Shown: positions 59,100 to 64,000 of the stretch, piece by piece
Layout of the letters: the number at the start of each line of letters is the position of its first letter
Numbering within the stretch: position 1 is the stretch's first letter
From: Calendula officinalis
Taxonomy: Eukaryota; Streptophyta; Magnoliopsida; Asterales; Asteraceae
Assembly (NCBI GenBank): GCA_963853835.1
Contig: OY970835.1
Coordinates: forward strand, 10,980,501 to 11,044,500
DNA: 64,000 nt
Direction of reading: 5' to 3'
Notes under the pieces: generated by a model
Seen by the model: only the letters and a program-made list of their open reading frames with translations
Databases searched by the model: none
Told to the model about the DNA's origin: nothing
Translations under genes and position numbers: made by a program

Positions 59100-59112
59100 G
59101 GCTCTGATACCA
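59100..59112 (-). other. E4 primer-binding site (initiator Met tRNA)
   Basis: The minus strand TGGTATCAGAGCC begins one base inside the 5' LTR, a perfect 13-base match to the initiator Met tRNA 3' end. Confidence 0.93.
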
Positions 59113-59467
59113 CTGTTGGAAAATGGTGGGTTCAAAAACGCAGCGGAAACGTAAATTTAAAATTAATTTAACCACCAAGATCCACCAATGACCGAATCTC
59201 TAAACCCAAATCGTGCAACAAAGAAGAGAAAGAGAACATCATACCCTCGAAGACACCCGCAAGAATGATGATGAACTCGTTGATGGATGATGGTCACGTA
59301 ATCGTTCCCCTCTATCGATTGATCCACACCGAGTAAGTGATTCCTTCCAAGTTGCTAGCCCGACACCGAAAATGCTCAAGAACTTCACTCAGATTTTCGG
59401 TGACCAAACACTTGTATTTTAGAGAGAGAACCGATTTTTCATTCGCCTTTTACAACCTCCCACATCT

Positions 59468-59477
59468 CTCTTATATA
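59468..59477 (-). promoter_or_regulatory. E4 5' LTR TATA box
   Basis: The minus strand TATATAAGAG lies mid-LTR, downstream of the palindrome-rich U3. It is the likely core promoter for E4 genomic RNA. Confidence 0.55.
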
Positions 59478-59766
59478 GATAAGCGAGCAAGTGGAGGTGG
59501 GTGGAAAATCTCAACATGCATTGGACCAAAAGGTGGTCCAATAGAATTAAAGCAAGCATGTGGAGAAAGTAGTGGCTTTCCTTTACATGCATTGGACCAT
59601 TAAATGGTCCAATGAAATAAAAGCTACTTTAATTTCTCCCAACATCTTTATTTATCTCTCTTAATTTAAGTGTTATCGGAAAGGAATTCCCCCGGCGTGT
59701 GACCCGATAGGCTCGCACATCATCGGCCATGATACTCGAACACGTGTGTCGGTGGGCATTAATTCT

Positions 59767-59982
59767 GACAATATAATCACTTATGATTAAGTTGCCACGA
59801 ATCTGACAGTTCAATCATCAATGATTAAGCTATTACAAATCTAACACTTCAATCACCAATGATTAAGGTTACGATTCTGACAGTTTAATCATCGATGATT
59901 AAGCTATTACAAATCTAACACTTTAATCACCAATGATTAAGGTTACGATTCTGACAGTTTAATCATCGGTGATTAAGTCACG
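59767..59982 (-). promoter_or_regulatory. Palindrome cluster in E4 U3
   Basis: Repeated inverted repeats of the type TTAATCATCGATGATTAA, about seven copies separated by spacers such as gctattacaaatctaacac and ggttacgattctgacag. The position in U3 suggests binding sites for dimeric factors, but no factor is identified. Matching clusters occur at 46185-46360, 48800-49015 and 41898-42025. Confidence 0.5.
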
Positions 59983-59992
59983 AATTCTAACA

Positions 59993-59997
59993 CTAAG
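59993..59997. other. E4 target-site duplication, right copy (CTAAG)
   Basis: CTAAG directly follows the LTR, then the RT sequence of E3 resumes with tccttcatgg. The match to 48142-48146 proves one insertion event. Confidence 0.93.
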
Positions 59998-60785
59998 TCC
60001 TTCATGGAAAAACATTTTCCAAGAAATGTCTTGACATCGCTCAAAATTGGAATGTCATTCCCAATGAGTAAGATGTCATCAACATATAGGACTAGGAATA
60101 CAATCGCGCTCCCACTAGCCCTGACGTATACACAAGGTTCATCTATGCTTTTAGAAAATCCAAATTCCTTGATTTTCTCATCAAAGCAAAGATTCCAACT
60201 TCGAGATGCTTGCTTAAGTCCATAAATGGACTTCTTAAGCTGACAGACTTTATTAGGATACTTTGGATGTACAAAACCCTCAGGTTGTTTCATATATACC
60301 TCTTCAGTAAGCTTCCCGTTAAGGAAGGCGGTTTTTACATCCATTTGCCAAATTTCATAATCATGAAAGGCGGAAATTGCCATAAGTATCCTGATAGATT
60401 TCAACATAGCCACTGGGGAAAAGGTTTCATCATAGTCAACACCATGGGTTTGAGTGAAGCCTTTAGCAACTAGTCGGGCTTTGAAAGTATCAATCTGTCC
60501 ATCCATGCTGGTCTTTACTTTATAGACCCATTTACACCCCACAAGCTTACAGCTGGGTGTAGGATCAACCAGTTCCCATACTTGGTTGTCCTTCATGGAT
60601 TGCATCTCGACTTCCATTGCATCTCTCCATTTGTCAGACTCTGGGCCTGCCATCGCTTCCTGGTAGGTAGAGGGTTCATCATGATCCCCTAGTAACTCGT
60701 TGCCCTCATATATGAGAAACCCATATCTCTCTGGCTCAGTGCGAGTTCTACCAGATCTACGAAGAGACAATGGTAGAACGTCAGT
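59998..60785 (-). pseudogene. pol: E3 reverse transcriptase, N-terminal part split by E4
   Basis: The frame runs from LRRSGRTRTEPERYGF through MEVEMQSMKDNQVWELV, KARLVAKGFTQTHGVDYDETFSP, IWQMDVKTAFLNGKL and LYVDDILLIGND (60075-60086) to SMKDL, where the E4 LTR interrupts it. RT catalytic residues are present. Just upstream (right) there are stops at 60786-60788, 60903-60905 and 60975-60977, where E4 has Glu, Glu and Tyr. Confidence 0.9.
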
Positions 60786-61649
60786 TTATACCGCATCCTC
60801 TGGATCGGTACCAACCTCTTGAGGTTGCGTGCTAGTGCCAACATTAGGTAGTTCATTGGATATATCTTGAGTTTCCTCAAGATCTATATGCTTTCCACTG
60901 GGTTAATTGGATAAAAGTTCTCTTTCTAGAAAGACCTCCCTTCGAGCAACAAATACCTTGTTCTCGGTAGGTTTTTAAAACAAATATCCAAGTCCCGCTT
61001 TAGGATATCCAATGAAATAACACTTTTCTGAACAGGGTTCTAATTTTTCATCGGCCTCCCGCTTTACGTAGGCTTGACGACCCCAAACTCTAAGATTGGA
61101 TAGTGGAGGTTTACTCCCATGCCATATCTCGAAAGGTGTCTTTTCTACCTTCTTTGTTGGTACGAGATTAAGAAGCTTACACGCCGTTTCTAGAGCATAT
61201 CCCCAAAAACTTATTGGTATTTGGGTTCTTGCCATCATTGATCGAACCATGTCAAGTAATGTTCGATTTCTCCTCTCGGCGACTCCATTCAATTGAGGAG
61301 TCCTAGGAGGTGTTAATTGTGAGACAATCCCACAATTCTTAAGATGGTCAATAAACTCTAGATTAAGATACTCTCCGCCTCTATCAGATCGAAGTATCTT
61401 GATTGACTTGCCCAATTGGTTCTCAACTTCGTTTTGGAATGTCTTGAACACCTCAATGGTGTCTGACTTATGTTTAATCAAGTAAACATATCCAAACCTA
61501 CAATAGTCATCTATAAAGGTTACGAAGTATCTACAGTTATTCCTTGTAAAGTGTTTAAATGGACCACACACATCGGTGTGTACAATGTCTAATAAACCCT
61601 TAGCCCTCTCACTAACACCGGTGAAGGGAGATTTAGTCATCTTTCCCAA
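60786..61649 (-). pseudogene. pol: E3 integrase and linker, several stops
   Basis: It follows the TAA at 61650-61652. It contains GKMTKSPF, IVHTDVCGPF, TFIDDYCRFGYVYL, LRSDRGGEYLNLEF and NGVAERRNRTLLDMV with all three catalytic positions, then SFWGYALETACKLLN. The linker carries three TAA codons (60975-60977, 60903-60905, 60786-60788), all in the same frame. Confidence 0.88.
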
Positions 61650-62593
61650 TTAGCAAGATTCACATACATCATTTGAACTATGTTCAAACGCTTCCAAGTA
61701 CCCATTTGCTTGGAGCTTGGAAATGCGAGTCTTGTTTATGTGGCCAAGATGACTATGCCAAAAGGACAATTTATCCAAACTATCTTTGGATGTAGAACCA
61801 ATTTGCATGATTGATCTTTTGTTACTAACATGTGCATCTATCTCATATATGCCATTAACCGGTAATGCTTTAAAATAATAATCACCATTTTTATGACAAG
61901 AAATTGTGCCATCATCATTAAAAGCAAACTTAAAACCGTCAATATATAAAGCAAAATATGAAATAATATTTCTTGCCACAAGTGGCGAATAACGAACAGG
62001 TTTTAACAAAATGGAGAAACTAGATCTAAAGGACATTAACACATTTCCTTTGGCTTCAACAGGGACAACTTCCTTGTTTCCCATGATGAGATCTTGTTCT
62101 CCAACCACCAACCTCTCACTTTCCCGTAGCACCTGCATTGTATTACAAATATGAGTGCCACAACCGGTATCTAAAACCCAGTTTTGCGAAGTAGAGGTTT
62201 GGTATAATTCACTCATGTACATACCTTGTTTTGAGGTACCTCCAACTCCTTTACCCTTTAGCTTGTTGAGTTCCTCAAGGTATGTTGGGCAACTACGGCG
62301 GAAATTCCCCTTTTTCCCGCAATAGAAGCAGTCCGCATCTTCCGGTGTCATGTCTTGAGGAACCTTTCCTTTTGCCATCTTGGCCGAAGTAGGCTTAGAC
62401 TTGGTTGCACCAACCTTGCCTTTACCCTTACCTTGAGGGGTAGTGGCGGACTTCTTCTTCTTGGAGACCTTACCTTCCCGAATTGCAAGGACGGAATGTG
62501 TTGGGTTGGGCTTTCTTTTGGTCATGGTAGACTCGGCGGTCTTCAACATACCATGAAGCACCATGATGGATTTGTCCATCCCATGCATATGAT
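61650..62593 (-). pseudogene. pol: E3 gag C-terminal part and protease
   Basis: The frame resumes after a 14-bp deletion and runs through YHMHGMDKSIMVLHGMLK, a basic linker, the zinc knuckle and protease LDTGCGTHICNT, to integrase zinc residues CESC before TAA 61650-61652. The knuckle reads CFYCGKKGNFRRSC, so the zinc-binding His is replaced by Asn (CAT to AAT), which should abolish zinc binding. WHSHLGHINKTR follows the protease without interruption, unlike E4. Confidence 0.87.
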
Positions 62594-63120
62594 AGTTCAT
62601 ATGATGTAGGAAGTGACCTAAGAATAAAATCCACGGCCAATTCCTTCCCAATGGAGAAGCCTAACTTCTCCAAGCGTTCCACGTTTGCTTTCATACGCAA
62701 CACGTGAGCGCTCACATCCCCGCCTTCGAGGAGTTTGCAATCAAGCACGTTCTTGAGGCACTCGTACCGCTCTAGCTTTGCTTGTTGTTGGAACATGTCC
62801 CGTAACTGGACAATAAGCTCATAAGCGTACAAATGATCCATTTGCTTTTGCAAATCAGGAGTCATAGTGCTCAACATTAGACATGAGATGTCCTCATTTT
62901 CTTTCATGAGACGTTCATGAGCATCGTGTGCTGCTTGAATTGCACCCTCCCCTGGTTCATCGGGAAGAGGTCCTTCAATCACGTGCATCTTTCCTTCATG
63001 GCGGAGAACAAGTTTTAATTGTCTCTCCCAATCAAGGAAATTTGCACCATTGAGTTTCTCCTTTTCAAGGAAAACTCTTAAAGAAACATTGGTGGTGGTG
63101 GTGGGGTTTGAAGATGCCAT
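62594..63120 (-). pseudogene. gag: E3 gag N-terminal part, frameshifted
   Basis: It starts MASSNPTTTTNVSLRVFLEK at 63120 and is intact through VDFILRSLPTSYE. Compared with E4, 14 bases are missing between two copies of TATGAAC near 62594-62600. This shifts the frame out of the YEQFVMNYHMHG block and would end the product at 62470. Confidence 0.88.
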
Positions 63121-64000
63121 CTATTAAAATAGCAAAGTAGTTTTAGTTAGTTTGATGGGTCCTTGTAAATATATTACCCAAAACATTTATATTCAACAAG
63201 GGCTAAGAATCCGTATTTCACAATACATTATGACGGGTATGCCGCGGATCATAATGTAAAGCTATTTTCGGTGGTATCCATTGTACCAATTGTAATCACC
63301 ATATTGTTTAAATGCCATATTGTACCAATTGTACCAATAATCATATTGTACCAATTGTACCAATTGCATTTATCTTGTACCAATTGTGAATTACAACTCT
63401 TAGCTTTTTGTGGGATCACTTGACAACCATTGTGTCAATTGGCATGTTTGATCCCTACGTGCACTAACCTCAAACCAAACTTTAAATGACTCAGTTTCGC
63501 TCGACAATCATTTAAAACCAAGTTTGAAGTTTGTAAATCGACCATCTAGATCCACGATAAGCCCATAACTAAATTGGCTCGGTTTCGCTCGACAACCAAC
63601 TTAATTAAGGAACTTATACTCACCCTCATCTTGCTTTACAAGGCACGGCTCGGTTTCGCTCGACAACCGACCTTGCTCCACCAGACTTAAGTGGTGACAT
63701 TCCAATGGATAGTGCAAGATTTACATTTTGTGAGAAATCAAATAAATCATCCAACATGATACGCGGTGAAACATTTTGACTATAATGGTTCGGCTAATGC
63801 ACGACGACCAATCATAGAAAAATGAGTCACACTCACCTTCCACACTGTCTATTCAAAATCGGCTCGGCTAATGCACGACAACCAACTTTGTCTAGCAAGA
63901 TTTGGGTGGCGTCATCATTAGGATAATAAAAATGATATTCTCAAAAAACGGTTTTTTGTTTCTTTTAAAGTTTTGATTAATTAATTTCGTGACAAAAACA
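63121..64000 (-). other. E3 5' leader (partial)
   Basis: Collinear with the E4 leader 57378-58260, with the same TTGTACCAAT cluster (about 63275-63390) and ctcggtttcgctcgacaa units (about 63490, 63580 and 63650). The PBS and 5' LTR lie beyond the window. No coding sequence seen. Confidence 0.7.

Larger units (their letters stand above)
48147..59992 (-). mobile_element. E4: complete, recent Ty1/copia element with triplicated pol
   Basis: An 11846-bp element on the minus strand. It has a 5' LTR (59114-59992), PBS, 1.7-kb leader, gag from 57377, a single gag-pol frame down to 49824 with four nonsense codons, 3' UTR, PPT, and a 3' LTR (48147-49025). The target-site duplication CTAAG (48142-48146 and 59993-59997) lies in the RT gene of E3. 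The two LTRs are both 879 bp and differ at about three positions by eye (near 48388, 48541 and 48887), so insertion is recent. At the commonly used 1.3e-8 substitutions per site per year this is roughly 0.1-0.2 million years. Pol contains three tandem in-frame copies of a 1938-bp segment. Confidence 0.95.
59114..59992 (-). repeat. E4 5' LTR
   Basis: 879 bp, about 99.7% identical by eye to 48147-49025. TATA box (minus TATATAAGAG) at about 59468-59477; palindrome cluster at about 59767-59982; the PBS follows after one base at 59112. Confidence 0.95.
45526..64000 (-). mobile_element. E3: Ty1/copia element inserted in E2 and split by E4; 5' end off window
   Basis: A minus-strand element: 3' LTR 45526-46369, 3' untranslated region, RNase H and RT end (47246-48146), then after the E4 insertion the rest of RT, integrase, protease, gag (59993-63120) and leader. 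Its 5' LTR lies beyond 64000. E3 is the same family as E4 but more decayed: several stops, a 14-bp deletion in gag, and a His-to-Asn change in the zinc knuckle. It cannot be active. Confidence 0.92.

Noticed and set aside
59100..59112. tRNA gene fragment (ggctctgatacca)
   Set aside because: It is the primer-binding site next to an LTR; no cloverleaf is present. The same holds at 4991-5002 and 11796-11807.
1..64000. Host genes, rRNA, tRNA or telomeric repeats
   Set aside because: None found; all long frames trace to retroelements or satellite.

Overview
The window is plant nuclear DNA made almost entirely of repeats. It holds Ty1/copia LTR retrotransposons with plant initiator-Met-tRNA primer-binding sites and one very long satellite array. 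I found no host gene, tRNA or rRNA. The extra open reading frame downstream of pol in the left-hand element resembles those of SIRE-type copia elements, which are common in Asteraceae. A eudicot, possibly a composite, is therefore my best guess, but this rests on memory of the family rather than on a search.

Layout. (1) Positions 1-12294, minus strand: two tandem units of a defective SIRE-like element, E1, sharing one LTR (5005-5489). Each unit keeps the PBS, a leader, an RNase H remnant, a long spliced env-like gene and the PPT, but lacks gag, protease, integrase and most of RT. (2) 12295-40348: about 28 kb of head-to-tail satellite, roughly 318 monomers of 90 or 83 bp. It has clear higher-order structure: three copies of a 34-monomer, 2996-bp unit, then a series of related units of 2904, 2819, 1417, 1590 and 2730 bp. 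(3) 40349 to the right edge: a three-level nest of copia elements. E2 (plus strand) starts at 40349 inside a satellite monomer. E3 (minus strand) interrupts the RT of E2 at 45526. E4 (minus strand, complete, 48147-59992) interrupts the RT of E3 and is flanked by the 5-bp duplication CTAAG. E4 and E3 belong to the same family.

How it fits together. On both sides the terminal LTR dinucleotide abuts a broken satellite monomer, so E1 and E2 are best read as insertions into a larger satellite domain that continues beyond both edges. The two most unusual structures are the satellite's long higher-order repeats and E4's pol gene. In E4 the segment from the middle of integrase to RNase H is repeated three times in tandem, in frame (646 codons per unit), giving an uninterrupted 1889-codon frame. 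E4's LTRs differ at only about 3 of 879 positions, so the insertion is young. Yet its gag-pol frame carries four nonsense codons, which suggests it was copied in trans by a relative.
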